Below are positions 34,460-43,931 of a DNA stretch of 50,486 nt, piece by piece (within the stretch, counting starts at the first letter, position 1; every line of letters begins with the position of its first letter). A program made the translations under genes and the position numbers. The notes below the pieces were generated by a model. It was not told the DNA's origin. It saw nothing but the letters and a program-made list of their open reading frames with translations, and did no database searches. Origin of the DNA: Alcaligenaceae bacterium (GTDB lineage: Bacteria > Pseudomonadota > Gammaproteobacteria > Burkholderiales > Burkholderiaceae_B); NCBI GenBank assembly GCA_947378965.1, contig CANCMG010000021.1:1-50486 (forward strand), written 5' to 3'.

Positions 34460-35785
34460 ATGCGCCAACTCACGCGGTGGCTGTGTGGGGCGCTCAGTGG
34501 GTTAGCGGTCTGTGGTGCTGCTGTTTGCGCCACGACCGCTGAAATTGCTGCAAAACAGGCTCAGGCTGAACGTGAGCGCGTCGAGTTACGTGCTCGAATT
34601 GCAAGCTTGCAAAAAGAACTCGACGAGCGTGAAGCCAAACGCAAAGAGGCATCCGACGCGCTGCAAGCCTCAGAGGCTGCAATTTCGGTGATGACGCGGC
34701 GGTTGGGCGAGTTAGCCACCCAGTTGCGTCAGGCGCAAGCTGACCTCGACGAATTGCAAATTCAATTCAAGCGACAGTTCGGTATTCTGGTCATGCGGCG
34801 CGACGAATTGTCTAACCAATTGCGCAAGCAGTATTCAAGCGGGCTATCGCCCTGGACGGCCCTGTTATCAGGCGATGACCCTCAGCAGATTGGTCGCGAT
34901 CTGACCTACCTGGATTACATCTCTCGGGCGCGGTCAGCGGCGGTCACCGCGGTCAAGCAAGAAATCGACCGTTTGGCCGAACTCGAGGCAAAAACTGAGT
35001 TGCGCAGGCAGGATGTGGTTCGTTTGGTGCAAGAAACCACTGAGCAAAAAACCTTGCTTGACGCGCAAAAGAAAGAGCGAGCCACGGTCTTGGCTCGCCT
35101 TGAAGGGCAGTTACAGGCTCAGCGTGCCGAGGCCGCGATGCTTGGCCGTGACGACAAACGCTTGTCTGACTTGGTCGATGACCTTGCCGGGCAACTGCAG
35201 GCCGCACGCGAGGCCGCTGAAAGCGCTCGTAAAGCCGAGGTCGAACGCCAGGCCGAGCAAGCTCGCCAAGAAGAGCAGGCGCGGCGGCAGGCGCAAGAAG
35301 CAAGCAGGGCCAAAGAACGCCAAGACGCGCAAGCACGGGCCGCCGAGGTGGCGCCTGCGCGCGCACCTGAGAGTCAAGCTGCCGCGGGTGCCGTTGGGGT
35401 TGGCCTGAAACCAGGCTTGCGTTGGCCGGTCAAGGGGCAGGTGATGGCCCGCTTCGGCACCGATCGCCCCGAAGGCGGTGTGTGGCGCGGCGTGTTGCTG
35501 CGCGCCACTGAGGGCGCCTCGGTACAGGTTGTGGCCTCGGGTACGGTGGTCTACGCAAACTGGTTGCGAGGTTTTGGTAATCTAATCATTATTGATCACG
35601 GCGAGCAATATCTGAGCGTCTACGCGTATAACCAAAGTTTGCTTAAGCAAGTCGGCGATACGGTTCAAACCGGAGAGACCATTGCCCTTGCAGGAAGTAC
35701 CGGTGGACAGGTGGATTCGGCCCTATACTTCGAGATACGGCATCACGGGTCAGCTGTTGACCCGGTTCAGCTTTTGGCGCGCTAA
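34460..35785 (+). CDS. envC: murein hydrolase activator EnvC
   Basis: Periplasmic activator of the amidases AmiA/AmiB at the division septum. 441 residues from ATG 34460: signal peptide (about 1-25), long coiled coil rich in Glu/Gln/Arg/Ala (about 30-310, with an Arg/Gln/Ala-rich stretch at 255-300), then LytM domain (about 325-440). The LytM zinc site is degenerate: GVWRGVLLRA lacks the His and Asp ligands, and ALYFEIR replaces HLHFE. This inactive form is the hallmark of EnvC, and it argues for activation rather than hydrolysis. Confidence 0.92.
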   Translation: MRQLTRWLCGALSGLAVCGAAVCATTAEIAAKQAQAERERVELRARIASLQKELDEREAKRKEASDALQASEAAISVMTRRLGELATQLRQAQADLDELQIQFKRQFGILVMRRDELSNQLRKQYSSGLSPWTALLSGDDPQQIGRDLTYLDYISRARSAAVTAVKQEIDRLAELEAKTELRRQDVVRLVQETTEQKTLLDAQKKERATVLARLEGQLQAQRAEAAMLGRDDKRLSDLVDDLAGQLQAAREAAESARKAEVERQAEQARQEEQARRQAQEASRAKERQDAQARAAEVAPARAPESQAAAGAVGVGLKPGLRWPVKGQVMARFGTDRPEGGVWRGVLLRATEGASVQVVASGTVVYANWLRGFGNLIIIDHGEQYLSVYAYNQSLLKQVGDTVQTGETIALAGSTGGQVDSALYFEIRHHGSAVDPVQLLAR

Positions 35786-35842
35786 GGTGCGCGGCGCGGC
35801 TGCAAGAGGTTGGCTTCAACAGTTTTTAACTCAGGAACGTGC

Positions 35843-37249
35843 ATGGGCACTCGCAAAATACATGGTTTTGGTCTGGTCTCGGTTGGTGTGGTGGCCGGCA
35901 TCCTGCTCAGCATGGGCATCACCGCGCTGGCGCAGCGCGGCGCACCTCTGCCGCTTGACGAGTTAAGACAATTTTCAAATGTGTTGTCTGCGATTAAAAA
36001 TAATTATGTCGAACCCGTCACCGATAAAAAACTGATTGATGGTGCGATCGCCGGGATGCTGTCCGATCTTGATCCGCACTCGGCGTATCTGGATGCCGAT
36101 GCGTTTAAAGAGATGCAAACCGCGACGCAGGGAGAGTTTGGTGGCCTCGGGATTGAAGTCGGTACCGAAGATGGCATGATCAAAGTGATTTCGCCGATCG
36201 AAGATACGCCTGCTGCGCGTGCCGGCATTCGGGCGGGTGATTTGATTTCAAAGATTAACGACACGTCAACCAAAGGCTTGTCGCTGACGGACGCGGTCAA
36301 AATGATGCGTGGCCCCGTGAAAACGCCGATCACGCTGTCGATCATTCGGCAGGGGCAGGCGCAACCTCTCGTCATCAAAATTATTCGCGATACCATTCGC
36401 GTGCGCAGCGTACGCAGCAAATTGCTCGACAACAATATTGGTTACGTGCGCATTGCACAGTTTCAAGAAAAGACCGGTTCAGATCTGGTACGTCATCTCA
36501 AGGATCTCAGCGTGAAAGGTGCGCCACGAGCGTTGATTCTTGACCTGCGCAATGATCCGGGCGGCTTATTGAATAGCGCGATTGGCGTGTCGGCGGCGTT
36601 TCTCGAGCCGAATGCGCTTGTAGTGTCTACCGATGGCCGTGCGCCCGATTCAAAGCATAAGTATTTAGCGGTGGCGTCAGATTATGCGCGCGGCGAGTCG
36701 GATTATCTGTCTGGTTTGCCCGCCTGGGTAAAAACGGTGCCGATGGTCGTGTTGGTCAATGTGGGCTCTGCGTCGGCGTCTGAAATTGTGGCCGGTGCTC
36801 TGCAAGACCATAAGCGTGCGACGATCATGGGCAACCGTACCTTTGGTAAAGGTTCGGTACAGGTGATTTTGCCGATCTCTGAAAACACAGCAATCAAGCT
36901 GACCACTTCGCGCTACTACACGCCAAAGGGCCGCTCGATTCAGGCCACTGGGATTGTCCCTGATGAAGTCGTGGCCGATACAGCTGAGGGCGATTTATTC
37001 AGAGTGCCGCGCGAAGCTGATTTGCAGCGTCACCTCAGTAACCGCCAAAACGAAGCTGAAGTGAAAGGGACTGCCGACCAGCCTCCTTTGGCCGATACCA
37101 CCAAAATGTTCACGTTTGGCTCGCCTGAAGATTTCCAGTTGCAGCAAGCGATCAATTTCTTAGATGGTAAGCCGTTGCAAAAAGCAGTGGCCTCACCCAC
37201 CGCTGCGAGCGCTGCTCAGACGAGCGAGGGCGCTAAGACGACCAAATGA
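35843..37249 (+). CDS. ctpA: S41 family C-terminal processing peptidase
   Basis: Periplasmic tail-specific serine protease, 468 residues from ATG 35843 (CAGGA about seven bases before; a TTG at 35810 is unlikely). An uncleaved or cleavable signal segment spans about 7-30, followed by the PDZ domain (about 80-170, GGLGIEVGTEDGMIKVI) and the S41 catalytic domain. The Ser/Lys dyad is S311 in GSASASEIVAGAL and K336 in FGKGSVQ, 25 residues apart as in E. coli Prc. The C-terminus is Ala/Thr/Ser-rich. It lies behind envC and overlaps moeB by 4 bp. Confidence 0.95.
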   Translation: MGTRKIHGFGLVSVGVVAGILLSMGITALAQRGAPLPLDELRQFSNVLSAIKNNYVEPVTDKKLIDGAIAGMLSDLDPHSAYLDADAFKEMQTATQGEFGGLGIEVGTEDGMIKVISPIEDTPAARAGIRAGDLISKINDTSTKGLSLTDAVKMMRGPVKTPITLSIIRQGQAQPLVIKIIRDTIRVRSVRSKLLDNNIGYVRIAQFQEKTGSDLVRHLKDLSVKGAPRALILDLRNDPGGLLNSAIGVSAAFLEPNALVVSTDGRAPDSKHKYLAVASDYARGESDYLSGLPAWVKTVPMVVLVNVGSASASEIVAGALQDHKRATIMGNRTFGKGSVQVILPISENTAIKLTTSRYYTPKGRSIQATGIVPDEVVADTAEGDLFRVPREADLQRHLSNRQNEAEVKGTADQPPLADTTKMFTFGSPEDFQLQQAINFLDGKPLQKAVASPTAASAAQTSEGAKTTK

Positions 37250-38007
37250 ACGATGCGCAATTGCTTCGCTATGCCAGACACATTTTGCTTGATGAGTTTG
37301 GCATTGAGGGACAAGAAAAACTTCTAGCAGGCAAGGCTTTGGTCGTCGGTGCTGGGGGGTTGGGCTCGCCTGCAGCGATGTATTTGGCCTCGGCCGGTGT
37401 GGGCACTATTATTTTGGCTGATCACGACACGGTTGAGATCAGCAATTTACAGCGTCAGATTTTGCACAATACGAGCCGTCTCGGCGATTTAAAAGCCGAA
37501 TCAGGGCGCGAGACGATGCTCGCACTCAACCCAGATATCGTCGTTCAGACATTGACTACACGCATGGATGCCGAGTCGCTTGATGCGCAGATCGCTCAAG
37601 TGGATGTGGTTTTAGATTGCACCGATAATTTTGCGACGCGTCACGCAATCAATCGTGCTTGTGTCAAACACAACAAGCCGCTGGTCTCGGGCGCAGCCAT
37701 TCGGTTTGAAGGTCAAATTAGCGTATTCGATCCGCGCGATCCGGCGGCACCTTGCTATCACTGTTTGTTTCCTGAGACCGAAGATGTCGAGGCGATTACC
37801 TGTGCCTCGACGGGTGTATTTGCCCCGCTGGTCGGCATCATTGGCAGTATGCAAGCAGCCGAGGCGATTAAAGTGTTAGCGCAGGTCGGGCAATCTTTAA
37901 AGGGTCAGCTATTGATTCTTGATGCCTTCGAGATGGACTGGCATCGCGTGAAAGTGCAGCGCGATCCTGGCTGCCCGGTGTGTGCCGTGCGTGTCGCTGG
38001 CGGCTGA
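37246..38007 (+). CDS. moeB: HesA/MoeB/ThiF family adenylyltransferase
   Basis: 253-residue E1-like enzyme that adenylates the C-terminal glycine of a small sulfur carrier (MoaD or ThiS). Nucleotide-binding GAGGLG is at 35-40, zinc cysteines pair as C170/C173 (CYHC) and C243/C246 (CPVC), and a further Cys, C186, lies in ITCASTGV. Whether the partner is MoaD or ThiS cannot be told from the sequence. ATG overlaps the ctpA stop (ATGA), so it is translated from the ctpA message. Confidence 0.92.
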   Translation: MNDAQLLRYARHILLDEFGIEGQEKLLAGKALVVGAGGLGSPAAMYLASAGVGTIILADHDTVEISNLQRQILHNTSRLGDLKAESGRETMLALNPDIVVQTLTTRMDAESLDAQIAQVDVVLDCTDNFATRHAINRACVKHNKPLVSGAAIRFEGQISVFDPRDPAAPCYHCLFPETEDVEAITCASTGVFAPLVGIIGSMQAAEAIKVLAQVGQSLKGQLLILDAFEMDWHRVKVQRDPGCPVCAVRVAGG

Positions 38008-38103
38008 AGGGCCCGCGACTAGAGCGGAGCGACTTAGGGTGAGCGCAAAGGCTGAGGTTGCCAAGAAAATCGCGCAAACACGCGTCATGGGGCTTGTTGA
38101 CCG

Positions 38104-38697
38104 TTACCCCAAAATCAGTCTCAGTTGCGCGTCGATATGCGTGGTCGGAGTCGCCTGCCAGCGACTCTGCGCAAAGCGCAGCCAGCTACCTAACACGCAG
38201 TGTGTCAACAGCGCCGCCATCGGCGTGATTTCAGTGGTCGCAGCAAGTGTGCCGCTGGTGAGGGCGCTACGCAGCGATTGTTTGAAGGTCGATTCAATGC
38301 GCTCGGTAATCTGACTGACGCGGGCTTGTAGTCGCTCGTCTTCAGTGACAAGCGCATCGCCGCTCAGTACGCGTGTCATGCCACGATTGCGTTCGGCAAA
38401 GGTCACTAGCATCACTGCTATTTTTCGCGCTTGCTCGACACCATTGGGTTCACTGGCAACGATTTGATTGACCAAGGTGAAAATGGTGGTTTCAATAAAC
38501 TCAAACAGGCCTTCAAACATTTGCGCTTTACTGGCAAAGTGTCGGTAGAGGGCTGCCTCTGAGCATTGCAGGCGAGCCGCTAAGGCGGCCGTGGTAATGC
38601 GAGCTGCCCTAGGTTGCTCGAGCATTTCTGCCAGCATCTGCAGAATCTGATGTTTGCGTTCGCCTGTTTTGGCTGACATGGTCATCTCGCGCAACAT
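38104..38697 (-). CDS. slmA: nucleoid occlusion factor SlmA (TetR family)
   Basis: 197-residue TetR-fold DNA-binding protein that blocks FtsZ rings over the chromosome. The N-terminal helix-turn-helix (RITTAALAARLQCSEAALYRHFASKAQMFEGLFEFIE, about 33-69) and the following FAERNRGMTRVLSGDALVTEDERLQ line up with E. coli SlmA over the full length. The start is the first of three close ATGs. It follows the nucleotidase gene by 25 bp and lies in the argB-nucleotidase-slmA order typical of Burkholderiales. Confidence 0.92.
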   Translation of the reverse strand: MLREMTMSAKTGERKHQILQMLAEMLEQPRAARITTAALAARLQCSEAALYRHFASKAQMFEGLFEFIETTIFTLVNQIVASEPNGVEQARKIAVMLVTFAERNRGMTRVLSGDALVTEDERLQARVSQITERIESTFKQSLRSALTSGTLAATTEITPMAALLTHCVLGSWLRFAQSRWQATPTTHIDAQLRLILG

Positions 38698-38722
38698 GAA
38701 GGATTAAACAATCGGGTGTGGC

Positions 38723-39514
38723 TTATACGCTTCGTAGGGGGCGTTTTTGCAACAATAAGTCGCCAACGCAGTTTACCCGCAAGTCGACAAAATCGGGGCG
38801 TCCGTGTTTGAAACGGCCAAAGGACGAACCCGGATGAAAGACGTGAACTGTTCGCAGGCCCGCTTTGCGCGCGCCTCGCAGGTTTTCGACCGTATCTTCG
38901 ACAAGCACCGCGCGTCTGGGGTGAACGCCCTCGTGGGCCAGGATGTGACGCATTAAGGCGACCGAGGGCTTGGGTCGAAAGCGCCCCAGAAACTGCATTT
39001 GTTCAATGCCCCAGAGGTGGTCAAAGCAGCGAAGAATCCCCAGATGCTTGAGGACTGCCCGTGCGTAATGCAATGGCGCATTGGTGACCAAGACTTTGCG
39101 GCCAGGCAGGCGATTGAGCTTATCGCGCAACCCTCGCTCGGCTTTGACGAGCGGGGCGACATCAAAAGCGTGACTGCGCTGTAAAAACGCGTGAGGGTCG
39201 ATGTTGTGATGCCGCACCAAGCCGAGTAGTGTGGCGCCATAGCGTCGATAGTAACGGGTGCGCAACTCGCTTGCTGCTGCCTCATCCAGATTAAGGCTTT
39301 CCATGACAGAGGCAGTCATGCCGAGGTTGATTTCGCGAAAAATTTTGTGTGACGTGTCGTGCAGCGTATTGTCGAGGTCAAACAGCCAAACCGGCGATTG
39401 TTGCGCTTTTGGCGTCGAGCCTGCAAGCGCAGGCGCGCCTCCTGCTAAGGGCCGATGCACACCCGCCCGGCGCGAGCGCACCGGGGGATGTTGAGGAAAC
39501 CGCAGCCGAGGCAC
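38723..39514 (-). CDS. pyrimidine 5'-nucleotidase (HAD superfamily, SDT1-like)
   Basis: HAD-superfamily hydrolase of up to 263 residues, releasing phosphate from pyrimidine nucleotides. Motif I is FDLDNTLHD (D46 nucleophile, D48), motif II LVTNAPLHY, motif III the Lys in RFRPKPS and motif IV LVEDTVENLRGA. Only GTG starts are available upstream of motif I (39514, 39481 and about 39460), so the 5' end is uncertain; the first 40 residues are low-complexity. It is 7 bp behind argB. Confidence 0.88.
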   Translation of the reverse strand: MPRLRFPQHPPVRSRRAGVHRPLAGGAPALAGSTPKAQQSPVWLFDLDNTLHDTSHKIFREINLGMTASVMESLNLDEAAASELRTRYYRRYGATLLGLVRHHNIDPHAFLQRSHAFDVAPLVKAERGLRDKLNRLPGRKVLVTNAPLHYARAVLKHLGILRCFDHLWGIEQMQFLGRFRPKPSVALMRHILAHEGVHPRRAVLVEDTVENLRGARKAGLRTVHVFHPGSSFGRFKHGRPDFVDLRVNCVGDLLLQKRPLRSV

Positions 39515-39521
39515 CTGCTGC

Positions 39522-40421
39522 TTAGTTCGATGAAATCATGGTGCCAACGCCGCGGTCGGTCAAGATTTCAAGCAACAGACAGTGTGGAACGCGACCGTCT
39601 ACGATGTGAACGGATTTCACGCCGTTGCGCGCCGCGTCAAGCGCCGATGAAATTTTTGGCAGCATGCCGCCTGAAATCGTACCGTCAGCAAACAAGGCGT
39701 CAATTGTCTTGGCCGAAAGTGAGCGCATCAGCTTACCGTCTTTGTCGAGAACGCCTGGAGTATTGGTCATCATCAGCAGCTTTTCGGCGCCCAAGACCTC
39801 GGCCATTTTGCCAGCGACGACATCGGCATTAATGTTGTAGGCCAAGCCATCTTCGCCGTAGCCGATTGGTGAGATCACCGGAATAAACTGATCGTCTTGG
39901 AGGGCTTTAACCACCGCGGGCTCAACGTGCTCGATGTCACCCACAAAACCAATATCGAGCGGCTTGGAGGGATCTTCTTTGTTTGGCATCAGCAATTTTT
40001 TTGCTTGAATCAAACAGCCGTCTTTGCCCGTTAAGCCAACGGCCTTTCCGCCCGCCTCGTTGATCATGAGCACGATGTCTTGCTGCACTTGGCCGCCCAA
40101 CACCCATTCGACGACTTCCATGGTGTCGGCATCGGTGACGCGCATACCCTGTACAAAGTTACCTTTTTTGCCGATACGGCGCAGAGCCTCGTCAATTTGG
40201 GGCCCGCCACCGTGGACCACAATCGGGTTCAAGCCGATCAACTTGAGCAGCACCACATCGTGGGCAAAACTGCGTTGTAAGACCTCTTCGGTCATGGCGT
40301 TACCGCCATATTTGATGACGATGGTTTTGCCATGAAAACGCTTAATGTAAGGCAAGCTTTCGGACAAAACTTTTGCAACAACTTCAGGAGGCATCTGTGA
40401 AGATTGGGGCTGACTAGTCAT
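39522..40421 (-). CDS. argB: acetylglutamate kinase
   Basis: Second step of arginine biosynthesis, phosphorylating N-acetylglutamate. 299 residues; family segments [10 protein letters not shown] (phosphate binding), [58 protein letters not shown] and SGGMLPKI are complete. An N-terminal region before the kinase fold (residues 1-28) is short, which fits an enzyme without the arginine-feedback N-helix, although this is not a firm test. It heads the leftward argB-nucleotidase-slmA group. Confidence 0.97.
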   Translation of the reverse strand: MTSQPQSSQMPPEVVAKVLSESLPYIKRFHGKTIVIKYGGNAMTEEVLQRSFAHDVVLLKLIGLNPIVVHGGGPQIDEALRRIGKKGNFVQGMRVTDADTMEVVEWVLGGQVQQDIVLMINEAGGKAVGLTGKDGCLIQAKKLLMPNKEDPSKPLDIGFVGDIEHVEPAVVKALQDDQFIPVISPIGYGEDGLAYNINADVVAGKMAEVLGAEKLLMMTNTPGVLDKDGKLMRSLSAKTIDALFADGTISGGMLPKISSALDAARNGVKSVHIVDGRVPHCLLLEILTDRGVGTMISSN

Positions 40422-40503
40422 AGGGCGTCTGCGACAGTGAAGGCGTGTTGAGGGGAGAGAGGCGTGAGTAAGATCTGAATAATTGTAGTATGCGGCGAAC
40501 GCA

Positions 40504-40995
40504 TTAGCCTGCGAGTGCTTTTTCGAGCGTACCGCGAAATTCGGCTTTGTTGTACTCGCCTAAATAGCGCTTGATAATTCGACCATTTTTATCAATCAGA
40601 AAGGCGGTTGGTGTCAGTTTGACATCACCGAACGCTTGAGCGACCTGTCCAACCGTATCGAGCGCGACGGTAAAAGGGAGCTTGCGCGTCTCAACAAAAT
40701 TGATGACGTAGTTGGCGGGGTCGTACTGCATCGCCACTGCGACGACTTCAAAGCCCTGTGCCTGGTACTTGGTGTAGTTTTCGATGTTATCAGGCATTTG
40801 CGCAACACAGGTGACACAGCTGGTCGCCCAAAACTTTACCAGCACGACCTTACCACGCAGTTCGGACATTTTTAACTGCTTGCCCGAGAGCGTCGAAAAC
40901 GTGACCTCGGGTGCCTGCGCGAGCGGTGTCGCAAAGAGCCAGACGCCCAGCCCACCTAGCGCAACCAAGATTGTCGCGGCGAATAATTTTTTCAT
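40504..40995 (-). CDS. TlpA-type thioredoxin-like protein
   Basis: 163-residue periplasmic thioredoxin-fold protein with an N-terminal membrane/signal helix (about 2-27). The redox motif is C60-V-T-C63 ([14 protein letters not shown]), with the cis-Pro in [10 protein letters not shown]. The fold matches AhpC/TSA-Redoxin TlpA proteins that reduce periplasmic disulfides, for example in cytochrome maturation. The start overlaps the dolP stop by 4 bp, so it is translated with dolP. Confidence 0.92.
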   Translation of the reverse strand: MKKLFAATILVALGGLGVWLFATPLAQAPEVTFSTLSGKQLKMSELRGKVVLVKFWATSCVTCVAQMPDNIENYTKYQAQGFEVVAVAMQYDPANYVINFVETRKLPFTVALDTVGQVAQAFGDVKLTPTAFLIDKNGRIIKRYLGEYNKAEFRGTLEKALAG

Positions 40996-41726
40996 TTTAT
41001 CGGCATGACTTCGACGCCGGCGCCACTGGTTGGCGCCGCAGCGGCTGGGGCCTCGCCTAAGGGCGTTGTATCGCTGCTTGCGCTTTTGTTAAACACGCGA
41101 TTGGAGTCGTCGAGCTTGTTCGCTTCGGCAGCCGAGACCACTTGAAAAAGCTTGTCAACGCGTTTGACACCGCTGACTTGCGCCGTCGCTGCTGCGGCGA
41201 GGTCACCCTCACGCTGGGTGACTAGGCCCATCAAATACACCACGCTGCGGTCTGTCACGACAATAATTGTTCGCGAAGGGATCTCGTTGGTGGTTGCAAG
41301 CGTTGTCATCACTTTAGAAGTGATCCAAGTGTCGTTGCTGAGTTCACCAAAGGAGGCGGTTTCTTTAACGACATTGACTTGATTGGAGACGGACTTCACG
41401 CTTTGTGTTTTGCGCGCAATTTCAGTCATTTCAGCTTTCCGGTCGTTGCCTAGCGAATCGCCTGTGATGAGCACAACACCATCGTAACTGGTGATGTTGA
41501 CGCGCACGCTGTCCCCGAAACTTGAGCGAATTGAGCCCGCGACCTTGATTTCGATGGTTTTGTCTTCGACCTGCTGCCCAACCGTGCGGCGATCTACAAC
41601 CACAATGCCGGTGGTGGCGGCGGCGCCGCCCACCAACAGCGGGACACAGCCTTGCAATAGCGTGCTCGTGCCGACTAAGGCAAAACAGAGTATGAGGGGG
41701 CGGACAAAAGGGGCAAGCAGTCTCAT
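40992..41726 (-). CDS. dolP: BON domain lipoprotein (DolP/YraP-like)
   Basis: Outer-membrane lipoprotein of 244 residues. The signal ends in a lipobox LLQGC (C27), followed by two BON domains (about 55-122 and 130-200; VRVNITSYDGVVLITGDSLG and SVVYLMGLVTQREGD). DolP binds anionic phospholipid and supports outer membrane integrity and septal amidase activation. The C-terminal 35 residues are an Ala/Ser/Pro-rich tail longer than in E. coli. Overlaps the diaA stop by 4 bp, in the usual yraN-diaA-dolP order. Confidence 0.93.
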   Translation of the reverse strand: MRLLAPFVRPLILCFALVGTSTLLQGCVPLLVGGAAATTGIVVVDRRTVGQQVEDKTIEIKVAGSIRSSFGDSVRVNITSYDGVVLITGDSLGNDRKAEMTEIARKTQSVKSVSNQVNVVKETASFGELSNDTWITSKVMTTLATTNEIPSRTIIVVTDRSVVYLMGLVTQREGDLAAAATAQVSGVKRVDKLFQVVSAAEANKLDDSNRVFNKSASSDTTPLGEAPAAAAPTSGAGVEVMPIK

Positions 41727-42316
41727 GCGGGGTCTCCGAGTAATAGCGTGTCAATGCCGTCGCATAGCAGGTGTAGCAGCAGAATATGAACTTCTTGGAT
41801 GCGCATGGTGCGCTCGTGTGGGACACACAGATGAATATCGCTCGGCAACAGTAAGTTGCCGAGCGTGCCGCCACCTTTGCCTGTCAGGGCAATCACTTTC
41901 ATGTCGCGCGCGTGCGCTGCCTCAATGGCGAGTTGCACGTTGACTGAGTTGCCGCTAGTCGAGATTGCGACAAGTACATCGCCTGGCTGACCCAGCGCGG
42001 TGATTTGGCGCGCAAAGATCTGATCAAAGCCATAGTCGTTACCCACCGCGGTCAAAATAGAAGTGTCAGTGTTCAGGGCCACGCCAGCGAGTGGCAAGCG
42101 GTCGCGCTCGAAGCGACCAACCAATTCTGCAATGAAGTGCTGTGCATCGGCTGCTGAGCCGCCGTTACCGCAAGCGAGCATTTTGGCGTTGTTGGTGACG
42201 CAGCCAAAGCACAGGTCAATGGCGCGCAAGAGCGGAGCCGAAAGGACTTGCATGCTGCGCTGAGTGGCGGCCATGTTGTCTTCGAAATGAGCGGTCAGTT
42301 TGGCTGCGAGATCCAT
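41723..42316 (-). CDS. diaA: SIS-domain protein DiaA/phosphoheptose isomerase-like
   Basis: 197-residue single SIS-domain protein. Motifs LACGNGGSAADAQHFIAELVGRF and AISTSGNSVNV are shared by GmhA, which makes the heptose precursor of LPS, and by DiaA, which promotes DnaA assembly at the origin. The position beside yraN and dolP is the DiaA context in E. coli. Sequence alone does not settle between the two roles. Confidence 0.85.
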   Translation of the reverse strand: MDLAAKLTAHFEDNMAATQRSMQVLSAPLLRAIDLCFGCVTNNAKMLACGNGGSAADAQHFIAELVGRFERDRLPLAGVALNTDTSILTAVGNDYGFDQIFARQITALGQPGDVLVAISTSGNSVNVQLAIEAAHARDMKVIALTGKGGGTLGNLLLPSDIHLCVPHERTMRIQEVHILLLHLLCDGIDTLLLGDPA

Positions 42317-42349
42317 GATGTACGCGAAAGCTACGAATACTGAATTATC

Positions 42350-42889
42350 TCACTTATCCTGAGGCAGGCGAACCGCATCGCGATGCCAGACAGCCCCGTC
42401 TGGCTCGAAGGCGATGACGTCAAGCCGATACGTTGGCATTTGCCGATCAAAATGACGGCGTACGAGTGTCGGTAGCCACCATTGGGCAGCCCGCAAAAAG
42501 CGTCGTTGCTTGGTCGTTGATACGCTTGCCGCAGCTCCGCCAAAGCGCCTCGAGGCGCGCTGCCGTACCTCAATAAACACGAGGGTGGCGCCTTCGCGCA
42601 CCACCAAGTCAAGTTCGCCCAACGGGCAGGTCAGTTGTCGCCCCAGCAGCTGGCAGCCGGCTTGCTGCACCAGATGCCAAGCCTCCCGCTCGTAGTGATC
42701 GCCGGTTTGCTGACGTGCCGTGCGGCGTGGTTCATGGCCAATGGCCTCGGGAACAGGCTTGGCACGCGCTTGCCTGGCAAGCTTGCGCCTACGGGCTTGC
42801 AGGGCTTTGCGTTGTGCCTGTTGCGCGCGCAAAAACAAGGCCTCAAGAGGGGACTGATCGGACGTCATAGGCGACTGCGTGGTGGCCAT
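42350..42889 (-). CDS. yraN: UPF0102 (YraN) family nuclease-like protein
   Basis: 179 residues. The C-terminal 120 residues are the UPF0102/YraN fold, with the restriction-endonuclease-like motif GELDLVV (D94) and FIEVRQR (E107); this family is thought to act in DNA repair or recombination but has no proven activity. The first 55-60 residues are a basic, Arg/Gln/Ala-rich extension (RAQQAQRKALQARRRKLARQARAK) not present in E. coli YraN. No strong ribosome-binding site is seen; a start at M8 (42868) is equally possible. Divergent from rsmI. Confidence 0.88.
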   Translation of the reverse strand: MATTQSPMTSDQSPLEALFLRAQQAQRKALQARRRKLARQARAKPVPEAIGHEPRRTARQQTGDHYEREAWHLVQQAGCQLLGRQLTCPLGELDLVVREGATLVFIEVRQRASRRFGGAAASVSTTKQRRFLRAAQWWLPTLVRRHFDRQMPTYRLDVIAFEPDGAVWHRDAVRLPQDK

Positions 42890-42992
42890 TGGGGTATGGG
42901 TTCAGGGAGGGCGGTCCGTTGTAAGCGGTCAGTCGGGCACCGTGCCGACAGGCGGACTACACTGACACAATTCATGTCTTTCGTGTTGCATC

Positions 42993-43931
42993 ATGAGCGA
43001 ATCTGTCCTACCCGAAGATTTACCCGGCGCTTGGCAACGCATCGCAGAGCGCGTAGACGCACAGTCTTGGCCCACCCATGCGCTCTATGTTGTTGCCACG
43101 CCGATCGGCAACCTGGGCGATCTGACCTTGCGTGGCTGGCAGGCGCTCGACCGTGCAGATGTAATCGCGGCCGAAGATACCCGCGCAAGTCGTACGTTGA
43201 TGGACGCCTGGGGAATCTCTACGCCATTGATTGCGGTTCATCGGCACAACGAAGCGAGCGCGGCGGCAACGATTGTCGAGCGGTTAGAGGCGGGTCAGCG
43301 GGTGGCGTTGGTGTCTGACGCGGGGTCACCCGCGGTCAGTGATCCGGGGGGGCGTGTCGTTCAAGCGGTGCACGCAGCAGGCCTAAAGGTCGTACCCCTG
43401 CCGGGGCCCAGCGCGGTGATTGCCGCACTGATGGCGACCGGCGTCACCACGGATGCGCATCCAGGCTTTGTGTTTGCGGGCTTCGCGCCGACCAAATCCA
43501 TGGCGCGTCAGCGCTGGATTCGGACTTGGACGCAACTGCCGGCTGCCACGGTGTTTTACGAGGCACCTCACCGCATTGTTGCCAGTGTGCAAGACTTGCT
43601 CGAGGTCTTGGGGCCCGAACGTCAGGTCGCTTTTGCACGCGAACTGACTAAGCGCTTTGAAGAGATTGCGAGCATGCCACTGGCTCAGGCGCCCGGGTGG
43701 CTCGCTGCAGACGCTCATCGTGAGCAGGGCGAATACGTGGTGATCGTTTCTGCGCCCGAGGTACAGACCAGTGCCGAACTCGAGCTTGAGGGGGGTGCGG
43801 CGATAGACGCTTGGCTCGATGCCTTGCTTGAGTCTGTCTCGGTGCGCGACGCGGCACGGATCGCTGCCAAGGCCACCGGCTTACCTCGCGATACGCTTTA
43901 CGCCCGCGCGCTCTCGCGCAAGCCTTCTTAA
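42993..43931 (+). CDS. rsmI: 16S rRNA (cytidine-1402-2'-O)-methyltransferase
   Basis: Class III (tetrapyrrole-methylase fold) methyltransferase for C1402 of 16S rRNA. 312 residues; YVVATPIGNLGDLTLR, EDTRASRTL, VSDAGSPAVSDPGGRVV and VFYEAPHRIVA are characteristic. A 25-residue N-terminal extension precedes the usual start. It is the only rightward gene between yraN and rlpA; it overlaps the rlpA end by 4 bp (convergent). Confidence 0.96.
   Translation: MSESVLPEDLPGAWQRIAERVDAQSWPTHALYVVATPIGNLGDLTLRGWQALDRADVIAAEDTRASRTLMDAWGISTPLIAVHRHNEASAAATIVERLEAGQRVALVSDAGSPAVSDPGGRVVQAVHAAGLKVVPLPGPSAVIAALMATGVTTDAHPGFVFAGFAPTKSMARQRWIRTWTQLPAATVFYEAPHRIVASVQDLLEVLGPERQVAFARELTKRFEEIASMPLAQAPGWLAADAHREQGEYVVIVSAPEVQTSAELELEGGAAIDAWLDALLESVSVRDAARIAAKATGLPRDTLYARALSRKPS

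Noticed and set aside
34460-35785. Active LytM endopeptidase instead of EnvC
   Set aside because: The zinc ligands are missing at both positions, so an NlpD/MepM-like hydrolase reading is not supported.
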